Source of the DNA: Maribellus comscasis
GTDB lineage: Bacteria; Bacteroidota; Bacteroidia; Bacteroidales; Prolixibacteraceae
Assembly (NCBI RefSeq): GCF_009762775.1
Contig: NZ_CP046401.1
Location: forward strand, 6,584,001 to 6,648,000
Length of the DNA stretch: 64,000 nucleotides
Direction of reading: 5' to 3'
The translations under genes and the position numbers were made by a program. The notes below the pieces were generated by a model. That model made no database searches. It was not told the origin of the DNA and saw only the letters and a program-made list of their open reading frames with translations. Position 1 is the stretch's first letter. Each line of letters opens with the position of its first letter. This document shows positions 46,863 to 56,084 of the stretch, piece by piece.

Positions 46863-47681
46863 TTAGTTATTCCCAAGTATTAACGGTAATCCTTCATCGC
46901 CGCTACCTATAATAACTACCTTTGAGTTTGGCGATTCGGCCAGTTGTATGGTTGCTTCAATTCCACGCTGTTGCAAAATTGCCTTTGTTAAACTGGCATT
47001 GATAATCCGGTTGTAGTTGGCAATCCCTTCTGCTTCAATCCGGCGGCGTTCAGCTTCCGATTCTTCCCGTTGCAAACGGAACTCGTAAGCCAAGGCTTCC
47101 TGTTCCTGTTTAAGTTTACTTTCAATGGCACCTTTTATTTGTTCCGGCAAATTAATAGAACGAATAAGTAACGCACGCATGTTAATATGGTTTTCTTCCA
47201 GAACTTTACGCGTTTCGTCTTTTATCGTTTGCTCTACTTCGGCCCTTTTTGTTGAATAAATTTCTTCAGCAGTATAACGCCCGGCAACCTGACGAACAGC
47301 GGAACGAACTTCAGGAACAACCAGCACGTTGATATAGTTGACTCCAAATTGTTCGTGCAGATATCCTATTTTATCATAAATAGGATTAAACCGTACGGTG
47401 ATATCTGTATTAATTGATAACCCGTTTTTATCAAGTACATCCATGGTTTCTTCACGCTGCTGTTCACGCACATTGTAAATGTACATTTCATTCCACGGTG
47501 CAATAATGTGAAACCCTTCTCCATAAACATGTTCCTTGTCTAAACCAGTTGTATAAGGCCTGAAAACTACACCTCGTTCTCCGGCTTCTATTATTAAAAA
47601 CATACGCCCGCCAAACAGCAATAGCACAATTAAAACCACAACTGCAATAACGATGTAAGAAGTCTTAAAATTGAATTTCAT
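46863..47681 (-). CDS. Prohibitin/SPFH-domain membrane protein
   Basis: A 272-residue protein with one N-terminal membrane helix (SYIVIAVVVLIVLLLFGG) and an SPFH/Band 7 domain (about 30-200: GERGVVFRPYTTGLDKEHVYGEGFHIIAPWNEMYIYNVREQQ). The C-terminal coiled coil (EQEALAYEFRLQREESEAERRRIEAEG) fits prohibitin-type oligomers. Such proteins form rings around proteases (for example FtsH) or microdomains in the inner membrane. No FtsH gene is in the window. Confidence 0.9.
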   Translation of the reverse strand: MKFNFKTSYIVIAVVVLIVLLLFGGRMFLIIEAGERGVVFRPYTTGLDKEHVYGEGFHIIAPWNEMYIYNVREQQREETMDVLDKNGLSINTDITVRFNPIYDKIGYLHEQFGVNYINVLVVPEVRSAVRQVAGRYTAEEIYSTKRAEVEQTIKDETRKVLEENHINMRALLIRSINLPEQIKGAIESKLKQEQEALAYEFRLQREESEAERRRIEAEGIANYNRIINASLTKAILQQRGIEATIQLAESPNSKVVIIGSGDEGLPLILGNN

Positions 47682-47705
47682 AATAAGTAGTTTTTTGTTT
47701 AATCA

Positions 47706-47734
47706 CAAATTTACAAAGTTTGGGGAGTCTGCAA
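47706..47734 (-). promoter_or_regulatory. Promoter of the SPFH gene
   Basis: Minus-strand TTG (47734-47732), 18 bases, TAAATTTG (47713-47706), about 25 bases before the ATG. Confidence 0.6.
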
Positions 47735-47794
47735 ATTATAATATCACTTTATTCATAGAATATGTAAAAACTGTTTTGTAACGATTATGATTAT

Positions 47795-47802
47795 TATATT
47801 TG
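47795..47802 (+). promoter_or_regulatory. -7 box for the exported amidotransferase gene
   Basis: TATATTTG, 19 bases before the ATG. The nearest TTG lies 16 bases upstream (47776), slightly short of the usual spacing. Confidence 0.5.
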
Positions 47803-47821
47803 AATTCAAATACCCGAGAAT

Positions 47822-48934
47822 ATGAAAAAAAGAATATTTTTATTATTTCTGGTTTTTGCAGTTATCACCACGAGTGCCCAGGATTTTTTTCACCAGGAAT
47901 TTAATAACCGTAAAAAATACGTTCTTCTTACCAATCCAACAGTCAGGAATTTAAAAACAGTCCGCTATCTTGAAAATGCCGGTTTACTTGATATAAAAAA
48001 AGGAAAAACACGGTTTGTTGGTGTTTATTTTGAAGGACAGAACTACGATTTTGGCGAAACCAAAGCATATATTCGGGAAAACAACTTGAAGAATTTTTAT
48101 TTACACGAAATAAAGGGAGATTTAACTGAGGATAATCTTTTTGAGAAAAATGATTGTACTGCAGATTTGGAATTGATTTTTAAAAACTCAGTGGGCGTGT
48201 TCTTTTTTGGCGGGCCTGATATTCCTCCCGGCGTATACGGTGAAAAAAATACTCGCTCTATTGTAACCGACCCTGCCCGTCATTACTTTGAAACTACTTT
48301 TCTTTTTCATCTTCTGGGGAGTTCGCGGAATGAACAATATGAGCCTTTTTTAAAAGAAAAACCAAAGTATTTGGTCACAGGGTTTTGCCTCGGAATGCAA
48401 ACAATGAATGTAGCTACCGGCGGGACGTTGATACAGGATATTCCTTCCGAAATTTTTGGTGCTGAAAATCCTGAAGCTGCTTTAAAAATAGGCCGTACAA
48501 ATTTACATCGTAACTACTGGCAGGAAATTGTTGAAGACACCTTACTTATGGGAATAAATCTTCATACAATAAAATTTACTGATAATCCTTTTTTTGGTGA
48601 TGTTGTAAAGGTTTCGAAACGCTGGGAGCCGCGTATATACAGCAGTCATCATCAGGCTGCTGAGAAGCTTGGAAAAGGATTGGAAGTAACAGCTCTTTCT
48701 CCTGATGGAAAAATTGTAGAAGGACTTGTTCACAGCGTTTATCCCAATGTTTTTGCTGTTCAGTTTCACCCCGAAGTTCCCGGCCTGTACGAAGATTTGT
48801 ATGTAAGGAAGTTTCATCCCGAAGACGAAGCAATGAGTTATAACGACATTATTGGAAAACAAAGTGTTAAGTTTCACGAGCGTTACTGGGAACACATCTC
48901 TAAAATCATTAGAAAAGCAAAGAATAAAAGATAA
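47822..48934 (+). CDS. Exported class I glutamine amidotransferase-like (peptidase C26) protein
   Basis: A 370-residue protein with a signal peptide (MKKRIFLLFLVFAVITTSAQ) and a gamma-glutamyl hydrolase-type domain. The nucleophile is C189 in VTGFCLGMQTMN, and the catalytic His/Glu pair is H316 and E318 in FAVQFHPEVPG. The oxyanion block FGGPDIPPGVYG precedes it. Cytoplasmic relatives (PuuD) split gamma-glutamyl amides; export of this form is less usual. Possible roles are peptidoglycan or glutathione-type peptide hydrolysis outside the cytoplasm, but this is inference. Encoded divergently from the SPFH gene. Confidence 0.82.
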   Translation: MKKRIFLLFLVFAVITTSAQDFFHQEFNNRKKYVLLTNPTVRNLKTVRYLENAGLLDIKKGKTRFVGVYFEGQNYDFGETKAYIRENNLKNFYLHEIKGDLTEDNLFEKNDCTADLELIFKNSVGVFFFGGPDIPPGVYGEKNTRSIVTDPARHYFETTFLFHLLGSSRNEQYEPFLKEKPKYLVTGFCLGMQTMNVATGGTLIQDIPSEIFGAENPEAALKIGRTNLHRNYWQEIVEDTLLMGINLHTIKFTDNPFFGDVVKVSKRWEPRIYSSHHQAAEKLGKGLEVTALSPDGKIVEGLVHSVYPNVFAVQFHPEVPGLYEDLYVRKFHPEDEAMSYNDIIGKQSVKFHERYWEHISKIIRKAKNKR

Positions 48935-49002
48935 AGTCGTTTTCAATTTCTTAACGTATCATTGATATTTGCCCCGATAATAAGTAGATATCCTGCTTTT
49001 CA

Positions 49003-49010
49003 TAATTTTG
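49003..49010 (+). promoter_or_regulatory. -7 box candidate for the MFS gene
   Basis: TAATTTTG, 24 bases before the ATG at 49035, and overlapping the longer frame from TTG 49008, which supports the ATG start. No close -33 TTG. Confidence 0.4.
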
Positions 49011-49034
49011 CCCTCTTATTACAAAAATAGAGAA

Positions 49035-50222
49035 ATGACGGGAATTGCACTTGGTAATATGGAGTTGGCGATTGATAAAAAGCGGGCGAGGCTGGCGGTT
49101 TCTTTGGTATACTTTTGTATGGGGCTGGCCTTTGCTTCCTGGGCAAGTCGTATACCGGATATAAAAACAACACTTCAACTTAGCGATGGTGTTTTTGGAA
49201 GTATTCTGTTTGCACTTCCCGTCGGACAATTTTTGATGATGCCTTTTTCAGGAAAGCTTGTTACCCGTTTTGGAAGTCATAATGTTTTAAAATTTGCTTT
49301 ACCTGCCTACACCTTTGCTTTAAGTGGTATTGGATTAGTGCAGGCTGGCTGGCAATTGGCCGGTGTTCTTTTTCTTTTTGGCATTTTTGGAAACATGTGT
49401 AATATTTCAGTAAATACTCAGGGAGTTGCAGCTGAACGCCTTTATGGCCGTCCAATTATGGCTTCATTTCATGGCGGTTGGAGCCTGGCAGGATTTACAG
49501 GAGCGCTTATTGGTTTGGTAATGGTAAATTTGAAAGTGGCTCCATTCTGGCACTTTGTTGTAATAATTCTGATCGTTTGGGGCATTGTAAAAATTAATTA
49601 CCCTTACTTGTTGCGCAGTGAGGCACACAAAGGGAAAAATGAACCACGTCGGAAATTTTTTATGAAACCCGACGGGATTTTGCTGCAACTCGGTATAATA
49701 GGTTTTTTTAGTATGGCCAGCGAGGGAGCCATGTTTGATTGGAGCGGAGTCTATTTTAAAGATGTAGTAAAAGCACCTGATTCTTTGGTTATTCTCGGAT
49801 ATACTTCTTTTATGATTATGATGGCGACAGGCCGCTTTCTGGCTGATTACCTGATTTCAAAAATAGGTCGAAAACGGTTAATGCGAATTTGCGGAATTAT
49901 GATTTCAGGCGGACTTTTCACCTCTGTTATTTTTCCATACCTGATTCCCAGTACCATCGCATTTATGATGGTCGGACTGGGAGTTTCCAGCATTGTACCT
50001 ACTGTTTACAGCACAGCTGGCAAGCAACATAAAATTCCACCCGGAATTGCTCTGGCAACCGTTTCAAGCGTAAGTTTTCTGGGATTCCTGATGGGACCGC
50101 CTCTTATCGGTTTTATTGCTGAGGCTTTTGGATTACGTTATTCTTATGCGGTTATTGGCGTTTTTGGAATCGGGATTACACTTTTGGTTGCCAAAGTTAA
50201 AGCCTTACAAAGCGAAGGCTAA
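49035..50222 (+). CDS. MFS transporter
   Basis: A 395-residue inner-membrane transporter with about twelve helices and the MFS loop [15 protein letters not shown] between helices 2 and 3, plus [15 protein letters not shown] at the equivalent place in the second half. The order and the stretch [43 protein letters not shown] resemble the YbjJ/fucose-permease-like group, so a sugar or drug may be moved, but substrate is unassigned. The start was taken at [11 protein letters not shown] because of the -7 box; [12 protein letters not shown] at 49059 is also possible. The prfC frame overlaps its end, but the true prfC start is downstream. Confidence 0.9.
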   Translation: MTGIALGNMELAIDKKRARLAVSLVYFCMGLAFASWASRIPDIKTTLQLSDGVFGSILFALPVGQFLMMPFSGKLVTRFGSHNVLKFALPAYTFALSGIGLVQAGWQLAGVLFLFGIFGNMCNISVNTQGVAAERLYGRPIMASFHGGWSLAGFTGALIGLVMVNLKVAPFWHFVVIILIVWGIVKINYPYLLRSEAHKGKNEPRRKFFMKPDGILLQLGIIGFFSMASEGAMFDWSGVYFKDVVKAPDSLVILGYTSFMIMMATGRFLADYLISKIGRKRLMRICGIMISGGLFTSVIFPYLIPSTIAFMMVGLGVSSIVPTVYSTAGKQHKIPPGIALATVSSVSFLGFLMGPPLIGFIAEAFGLRYSYAVIGVFGIGITLLVAKVKALQSEG

Positions 50223-50323
50223 AGTGTTCGCTGTTGAAGATGAGATTTGTTTTAAGAGCACGTTTTTAATACCGGGCAGATGTAATCTTTTTGCATATAA
50301 TATTAAACTTAAAACATCTTTAC

Positions 50324-50331
50324 TATTTTTG
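50324..50331 (+). promoter_or_regulatory. -7 box candidate for prfC
   Basis: TATTTTTG, 25 bases before the prfC ATG; no TTG at the usual distance. Confidence 0.4.
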
Positions 50332-50355
50332 CGGCCTCAATTAATAGGGTGTTAT

Positions 50356-51930
50356 ATGAAATTTCTGGATGAAATAAAACGACGACGAACCTTTGGGATT
50401 GTAAGCCACCCGGATGCGGGGAAAACAACACTTACCGAAAAGTTGCTGCTTTTTGGAGGAGCTATTCGTGTTGCAGGCGCGGTGAAAAGCAATAAAATAA
50501 AAAAAGGTGCTACATCGGATTTTATGGAAATTGAACGCCAGCGTGGTATTTCTGTTGCTACTTCAGTTATGGGTTTTGAATACGATGGCTACAAAGTAAA
50601 CATTCTTGACACGCCAGGTCACCAGGATTTTCAGGAAGACACGTTTCGCACCCTCACAGCGGTTGACAGTGTTATTATTGTCATTGACGCGGCAAAAGGA
50701 GTAGAACCGCAGACTGAAAAACTAATGAATGTTTGCCGGATGCGTAAAACGCCGGTTATTGTTTTTGTAAATAAAATGGACCGTCCGGCGGGTGACTCGT
50801 TTACTCTGATGGATGAGATTGAAGAACAGCTGAAAATTCAGGTTCGTCCTTTGAGCTGGCCAATAAACAACGGGCCCGATTTTAAAGGGGTGTACAATAT
50901 TTTTAATCGTAGCTTAAAGCTTTTTAATCCAAATATTCAGGAAATTGAAGAACGAATAAAGTTTGAGGACATCAGCAGTCCCGACCTGGAGGATCACATT
51001 GGTGACGATGCAGAAACGCTGCGCGAAGAGCTGGAACTGGTCGAAGGGGTTTATCCGGAATTTAATAGTGAAGAATATCTGGCCGGCGATTTGGCTCCGG
51101 TATTTTTTGGCTCGGCATTATATAATTTTGGAGTTCAGGAATTACTGGATGCTTTTTTACAAATTGCACCTTCGCCAAAACCCAGTTTTGCAGAAGAACG
51201 TGAAGTAAAACCTGATGAAAGTGGTTTCTCAGGATTTGTTTTTAAAATTCACGCCAATATTGATCCGAATCACCGCAGCAGAATTGCCTTTGTAAAAATC
51301 TGTTCGGGAAAATTTGAACGAAATAAGATGTATAAACACATCCGTTCCGGGAAAACAGTGCGTATTTCCAGCCCAACAGCTTTTATGGCATCTCAGAAAG
51401 AAATAGTTGAAGAGGCTTTTCCCGGCGACATAATAGGCGTTCCCGATAACGGCAACTTTATAATCGGCGATACAATTACGGATAACGAAGAGATTCATTT
51501 TAAGGGACTTCCCAGTTTTTCACCTGAGTTGTTCCGGTATATTGAAAATGCAGACCCGATGAAGTCAAAACAATTGGCAAAAGGAATTGACCAATTGATG
51601 GATGAAGGAGTTGCACAGCTATTTACCAGCCAGTTTAACGGTCGTAAAATTATTGGTACTGTAGGACAGTTGCAGTTTGAGGTAATTCAATATCGTTTGG
51701 AACATGAATACAATGCCAAATGCCGTTTCGAACCACTATCGATGTATAAAGCATGTTGGATTGAATCGGATGACCCAAAAATTCTTACGGAATTTAAAAA
51801 ACGAAAGCATCAAAAAATGGCAAAAGACAAATTGGGAAGAGATGTTTTTATGGCCGATTCATCTTTTATTTTGCAAATGGCGCAGGATGAGTTTAAGGGT
51901 ATAAAATTTCATTTCACATCAGAATTTTAA
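50356..51930 (+). CDS. prfC: Peptide chain release factor 3
   Basis: GTPase that removes RF1/RF2 from the ribosome after termination. The 524-residue protein begins [37 protein letters not shown], with the G1 loop, then [29 protein letters not shown] (G2, G3), and [14 protein letters not shown] (G4). The C-terminal domains (about 300-524) contain the [20 protein letters not shown] block. The long frame to 50116 is rejected: its first 80 residues overlap the MFS gene and the family starts at this ATG. Followed at once by a DUF2179 gene (18 bases). Confidence 0.96.
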   Translation: MKFLDEIKRRRTFGIVSHPDAGKTTLTEKLLLFGGAIRVAGAVKSNKIKKGATSDFMEIERQRGISVATSVMGFEYDGYKVNILDTPGHQDFQEDTFRTLTAVDSVIIVIDAAKGVEPQTEKLMNVCRMRKTPVIVFVNKMDRPAGDSFTLMDEIEEQLKIQVRPLSWPINNGPDFKGVYNIFNRSLKLFNPNIQEIEERIKFEDISSPDLEDHIGDDAETLREELELVEGVYPEFNSEEYLAGDLAPVFFGSALYNFGVQELLDAFLQIAPSPKPSFAEEREVKPDESGFSGFVFKIHANIDPNHRSRIAFVKICSGKFERNKMYKHIRSGKTVRISSPTAFMASQKEIVEEAFPGDIIGVPDNGNFIIGDTITDNEEIHFKGLPSFSPELFRYIENADPMKSKQLAKGIDQLMDEGVAQLFTSQFNGRKIIGTVGQLQFEVIQYRLEHEYNAKCRFEPLSMYKACWIESDDPKILTEFKKRKHQKMAKDKLGRDVFMADSSFILQMAQDEFKGIKFHFTSEF

Positions 51931-51948
51931 ATACCTTTGATAGAAAAA

Positions 51949-52527
51949 ATGGTCATCCTTGATACTTTCTATGACAGCTCAACTTTTACTTATTTTGTAC
52001 TTCCTTTTCTGATTTTCCTGTCACGAATTCTGGACGTTACAATTGGAACCATTCGTATTGTTATGGTTTCAAAAGGGCAGAAATTATGGGCACCATTTTT
52101 AGGTTTTTTTGAGGTGTTTATTTGGCTGGTTGCTATTTCTAAAATATTTCAGGATTTAGACAACTGGGCTTGTTATTTTGCTTATGCGGGAGGTTTTGCC
52201 ACCGGAAATTATATCGGTTTGATAATTGAAGAGAAACTTGCTGTTGGCATTGTAAAAATTCAGATAATAACACGAAAGGAAGCTGCCAGCTTAATAAGCA
52301 ATTTAAAAGGATCCGGGTACGGAATTACACATCACAATGCCCGGGGAGGATCTGAAAGTGTAAGCATTATTTACAGCATCATCAAACGAACAGAGATTCA
52401 AAAGGTAGAGCGGATTGTGAAGGAAACCAATCCAAACGCCTTTTATTCCATTGAGGATGTAAAATCAGTTAGTCGTGGTGTATATCATCCTAAACCTGTT
52501 CGCCGCCGCATGCGCAAAGGAAAATAA
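51949..52527 (+). CDS. DUF2179/UPF0316 membrane protein
   Basis: A 192-residue protein with three membrane helices (FTYFVLPFLIFLSRILDV, APFLGFFEVFIWLVAISKIF, CYFAYAGGFATGNYIGLII) and a C-terminal DUF2179-type soluble domain (VKIQIITRKEAASLISNLKGSGYGITHHNARGGSESVSIIYSII) ending in a basic tail. This is the UPF0316 pattern, with unknown function. Likely co-transcribed with prfC. The frame extends four codons to TTG 51937, but the ATG is preferred. Confidence 0.87.
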   Translation: MVILDTFYDSSTFTYFVLPFLIFLSRILDVTIGTIRIVMVSKGQKLWAPFLGFFEVFIWLVAISKIFQDLDNWACYFAYAGGFATGNYIGLIIEEKLAVGIVKIQIITRKEAASLISNLKGSGYGITHHNARGGSESVSIIYSIIKRTEIQKVERIVKETNPNAFYSIEDVKSVSRGVYHPKPVRRRMRKGK

Positions 52528-52529
52528 AA

Positions 52530-52560
52530 AAGACGGCTTTTGACCGTCTTCCTGTTTTTA
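52530..52560. terminator. Terminator after the DUF2179 gene
   Basis: Seven-base stem AAGACGG/CCGTCTT with a seven-base loop, then a T-rich run to the plus side and A-rich to the other, between convergent genes. Confidence 0.75.
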
Positions 52561-53634
52561 TTTAACCGATACCGCCTCTTTAAATTCTCGTATTATTGAA
52601 TCAAAAGTTTCTTTTACGGAAATTATTTTGGATGATCTGAATGCATTTGAACCTGCAAAAGCATATCCACCGTTAAAATTTCCTTTCATTGCACTCATTA
52701 AAGCTGCGAAAATGCAATAGGGTGTTTTTTCAAAATTGCACGTTTTTAAACATTTGTAAGGGCATTTCACCGGTTTTTTTTCACCGCGGTTAATTTTTTC
52801 AATAAATTCATTCCTTATGGCTCTTCCCGGCAATCCAACCGGACTTTGAATAATTTCCATGTCCTCTTCTTTTGAATCGATATAGGTTTGTTTAAATGCC
52901 CGGGAAGCGTCGCATTCGTCGGTCGTTACAAACCGTGTTCCCATTTGCACTCCGGACGCACCCAAATCCATAATTTTTTTGATGTCGGAGCCGGTATATA
53001 TTCCACCGGCAGCTATTACCGGTATATTTTTATTGTATTTTTCCTCAAAGGGTTTTACATGACTAACAACCTCAGGAACCAGTTTTTCAAGGGCAAAATC
53101 AGGATTATCCAGTTGTTCGCGTTTGAAACCTAAATGTCCGCCGGCTTTGGGACCTTCAACAACAAAAGCATCAGGCAAATAATCATAAAGTTGTTTCCAT
53201 TTTTTACATAAAATTTCGGCTGCTCTTCCGGAAGAAACAATAGGAACCAACTTGGTTTTTGAACCTTTTGTCAAAAATTCCGGTAAGTTCATTGGCAGGC
53301 CTGCACCGGAAAAAATAATATCCACTTTTTCTGAAATGGCTGTTTTTACCATATCCGAAAAGTTGGTCAGCGCCACCATAATATTTACACCTATAATTCC
53401 ATTTGTTTTTTCTTTTGCTGTTTGAATTTCTCTTTTTAATGCCCGAATATTTGCTTCAATAAAATCGCGTGCGTAGTCCTTTTCAAACATTCCGATTCCA
53501 ACGGCAGCTATTACGCCAACGCCTCCTTCATTTGCGACTGCTGCAGCAAGCTTTGACATTGATATACCAATTCCCATACCTCCTTGTATGATCGGAAGTT
53601 TAATGCTTAAATCTCCAATATTTAAAACTTTCAT
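52558..53634 (-). CDS. Nitronate monooxygenase-like flavoprotein
   Basis: A 358-residue FMN TIM-barrel protein of the 2-nitropropane dioxygenase family. Motifs are LPIIQGGMGIGISMSKLAAAVANEGGVGVIAAVG (FMN and substrate site), VPIVSSGRAAE, DAFVVEGPKAGGHLGF with the catalytic-type histidine, IPVIAAGGIYTGSDIKKIMDLGASGVQMGTRF. The C-terminal part has an added cysteine cluster CPYKCLKTCNFEKTPYC that might bind a metal or 4Fe-4S cluster. That extension separates it from classic nitronate monooxygenases; some relatives are FabK-like enoyl reductases, so function is open. Confidence 0.83.
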   Translation of the reverse strand: MKVLNIGDLSIKLPIIQGGMGIGISMSKLAAAVANEGGVGVIAAVGIGMFEKDYARDFIEANIRALKREIQTAKEKTNGIIGVNIMVALTNFSDMVKTAISEKVDIIFSGAGLPMNLPEFLTKGSKTKLVPIVSSGRAAEILCKKWKQLYDYLPDAFVVEGPKAGGHLGFKREQLDNPDFALEKLVPEVVSHVKPFEEKYNKNIPVIAAGGIYTGSDIKKIMDLGASGVQMGTRFVTTDECDASRAFKQTYIDSKEEDMEIIQSPVGLPGRAIRNEFIEKINRGEKKPVKCPYKCLKTCNFEKTPYCIFAALMSAMKGNFNGGYAFAGSNAFRSSKIISVKETFDSIIREFKEAVSVK

Positions 53635-53658
53635 TTTTAGTTTTTAATGTGAATTTGG

Positions 53659-53666
53659 CAAAGGTA
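53659..53666 (-). promoter_or_regulatory. -7 box for the nitronate monooxygenase-like gene
   Basis: Minus-strand TACCTTTG, about 25 bases before the ATG at 53634; no clear -33 TTG. Confidence 0.45.
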
Positions 53667-53927
53667 ATTGTAATCATGGCGCGAAATTGACTAATTATTA
53701 TTTAGACATGATTTAATTACTGGTACGAAATATTGTTGTAGAATCATTTTAATGAAATGAACATGAGTTATTTGTGACGTTTTTGTGATTTACTTTGAGT
53801 TTTCTTAATTTGAACTTTTTAACCATATTTTCAGGTTTTCAGCGCATATTTTTTTAAAAATATTTTAAACAAGGATTGTAGTCAAGCTCTTTTTTATTTA
53901 ACTTACAAAACATAACTTTTTGAAATT

Positions 53928-55268
53928 ATGAAAACCAGTCGGCGTAGTTTTTTAAATACTACTGTAAAAGCGGGGGCAGCGATGGCAGTTGTTCCAGGAA
54001 TTAGTTTTTCGCAGCAAAGTTCTGTAAAGATAGAAGTTGTTAATCCTCGAAATCGCGTACCCGTTAGTTTGATTATCGATGATTCTACCACGCTTGTAAA
54101 CATGGCTTATTACGGGATTCCGCAATTTGCTGAGGTTTTCCCTGAAAATTACAAGCAGAACTGGAGAAAGCTGCCGCATGAAATCCCGGACAGTTTTGTT
54201 CGTGAATTTGGTGAATGGGCAATAGAGAATGGGGTGAAAGGAAAATACAGTATTGTTCCCTATCCGGCGTGCACAGGGTGGGTGAGTCGATTTATTCCAG
54301 GATGGACTGAAAGAGAACTGCAGAATAGTCTTAATCTTGTTCGAGAGGTTATTTTGCCCAACTGGGATATTCACCCCGAAATGATTAGTCATACCCGTGT
54401 GATTGATATTAAAACCGGGAAACCTTTTCCGCATGCAACGCCTGAATACATGGAAAACTGGGAGTGGAGCCAAAATAAAAGTGCTGATGAGTTGGGAGCA
54501 TATCAGGCCTACGCGTTAAATATTTTGAAGGAAGCAGGATTACCTTGCGAGGGAATAACAACTCCAGGGGGGTATGCCGGACGGAATCAGGATAATCTCG
54601 CTTTGGGAACTTTACAAGCAGTTCGCGATGTTTATGGTGCTGAAATTCCACATTATTTTAGAGATTTGTATACAGAAAAGGATAAAAGTGTTGCCCCGCA
54701 AGTAAGATTTCCTTCCGGTTTGGATACAGACGATCCTAAATGTGTGGTTTCAATTTTGGGTTGTACCGGAGACTGGTTTGGCGGCTGGGATGGATTGGTA
54801 CCCGGCGATGTGAATAAATTTATTACATCCGATTTACAACAGGGAAGGATGGTTGAGGTTATTGATTCAGGAGAGCCCGCTGTTATGGTTTGTCACTGGC
54901 CCGGAATTTATTACAATGGCGAAAAAGTTGGATTTAATATTTTAAAACAGGTGGTGCATCGGTTGAATCAAAAATACGACCATTTAACTTGGATGAAACT
55001 TGCGGAGATTTCGCGTTATTGGGCAGCAAAAGAATTAACAACTATTGAGGCGGACAAAAAGACTATCCGTTTAAAAGCACCTTTTGCCGCCAACGATTTT
55101 ACGATAAAAGTAAACGGTCGCGTTCGTAAAGTTAAAATCAACAATCAGATCGTTTTAAATCAGGTTTCGAAAAAAAATGAAATAAAAACGAACTCATTTT
55201 ATTCCGATAATTCTGAGTCTCTTTTGTGTTTTAATCTAGAAAAGGGAGTTACAGAAATATCTGTCTAG
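53928..55268 (+). CDS. Tat-exported protein of unknown function
   Basis: A 446-residue protein with a twin-arginine signal peptide (R5-R6 in SRRSFLNTTVKAGAAMAVVPG). No firmly known family. The stretch RVPVSLIIDDSTTLVNMAYYG resembles a NodB-like metal aspartate motif, and the barrel-like order (HPEMISHTRVID, GITTPGGYAGRNQDN) would fit a polysaccharide-deacetylase-like fold, but the standard histidine motif was not found. The last 90 residues form a small beta domain. It ends tail-to-tail with the cyclase gene, sharing CTAG. Tat export suggests cofactor-bound folding in the cytoplasm. Confidence 0.7.
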   Translation: MKTSRRSFLNTTVKAGAAMAVVPGISFSQQSSVKIEVVNPRNRVPVSLIIDDSTTLVNMAYYGIPQFAEVFPENYKQNWRKLPHEIPDSFVREFGEWAIENGVKGKYSIVPYPACTGWVSRFIPGWTERELQNSLNLVREVILPNWDIHPEMISHTRVIDIKTGKPFPHATPEYMENWEWSQNKSADELGAYQAYALNILKEAGLPCEGITTPGGYAGRNQDNLALGTLQAVRDVYGAEIPHYFRDLYTEKDKSVAPQVRFPSGLDTDDPKCVVSILGCTGDWFGGWDGLVPGDVNKFITSDLQQGRMVEVIDSGEPAVMVCHWPGIYYNGEKVGFNILKQVVHRLNQKYDHLTWMKLAEISRYWAAKELTTIEADKKTIRLKAPFAANDFTIKVNGRVRKVKINNQIVLNQVSKKNEIKTNSFYSDNSESLLCFNLEKGVTEISV

Positions 55269-55900
55269 TCAACTCTGAAAATTGCCCGAACAGGAGAACC
55301 ATCTGCTTTTTCATATTTTAAAGGAAAGCAGGAAAATTCTCCTGTAGCTTCTTTTAGGCTTTCAGGAAAAACAAGGTTTTCAATAATAATCAAACCTTTT
55401 TCAAAAATGGAATAGTGATTTTTGTAATCGTTGCTTTCCATCGGGTCAACGGAAATGACATCAAAACCAATACCTTTTAATTTAAAAGAAAGCAAATATT
55501 CTGTCGCTTCTGAATTCAAAACAGGGAATCTGCCAAAATATTCTTCTTCGCCCCAATAGCGGCTCCATCCCGTTTTGAATAGTACAAAATCGGTTTTGGA
55601 AATCGATTCTTTGTAATTCACCAAAATATCTTTCCCGATGATTTGAACGTCAGATGAAACAGAAATAATCAATGCTTGTCCTAAAAAAGAATCAATATTC
55701 ATTTCATTCAGAAAAAGGCCATCTTTTAACATGTGGGCAGGGGCATCAATATGTGTTCCCAAATGCGAGTGAAATCTAAAATGGGTTTCACGATAGCCAT
55801 TTTTTTCAATAGTTGCAGTGGCAGTAAATTGAGGTGAAGAGATTCCCGGATAGACAGGACTTTCATTGTTTAACCGATGTGTTAAATCGTAGAGTTTCAT
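55265..55900 (-). CDS. Cyclase-family metal hydrolase (kynurenine formamidase-like)
   Basis: A 211-residue metal-dependent hydrolase. H44, H46, H50, D52 and H56 in the segment FHSHLGTHIDAPAH are the family's metal and catalytic residues; VDPMESNDYKNHYSIFEKGLIIIENL near the C terminus is also typical. Kynurenine formamidase and isatin hydrolase belong here, but no tryptophan-degradation genes are near, so the substrate is unknown. Its stop codon overlaps that of the Tat-exported gene by four bases. Confidence 0.87.
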   Translation of the reverse strand: MKLYDLTHRLNNESPVYPGISSPQFTATATIEKNGYRETHFRFHSHLGTHIDAPAHMLKDGLFLNEMNIDSFLGQALIISVSSDVQIIGKDILVNYKESISKTDFVLFKTGWSRYWGEEEYFGRFPVLNSEATEYLLSFKLKGIGFDVISVDPMESNDYKNHYSIFEKGLIIIENLVFPESLKEATGEFSCFPLKYEKADGSPVRAIFRVD

Positions 55901-55915
55901 TCACAAATTTTTATT

Positions 55916-55923
55916 CAAAACTA
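55916..55923 (-). promoter_or_regulatory. -7 box candidate for the cyclase gene
   Basis: Minus-strand TAGTTTTG, about 16 bases before the ATG at 55900; -33 element not seen. Confidence 0.35.
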
Positions 55924-56084
55924 ATTATCTTTTATGGGTTGGTAAAAAATTTATAAGATAGTTTACTCAACAAAAAGAGAAAACAAACGGCTATCCGAAA
56001 ATAATAAGGAAATAATGATATAAGATGCTCCGTTTTTGCCTGTTTTTATTTTATCTTTTAACCTTATAATATTAACAGGTTGTT

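Noticed and set aside
50116..50355. Longer frame for prfC overlapping the MFS gene
   Set aside because: Release factor 3 starts [25 protein letters not shown]; the added 80 residues read through the MFS 3' end in another frame.
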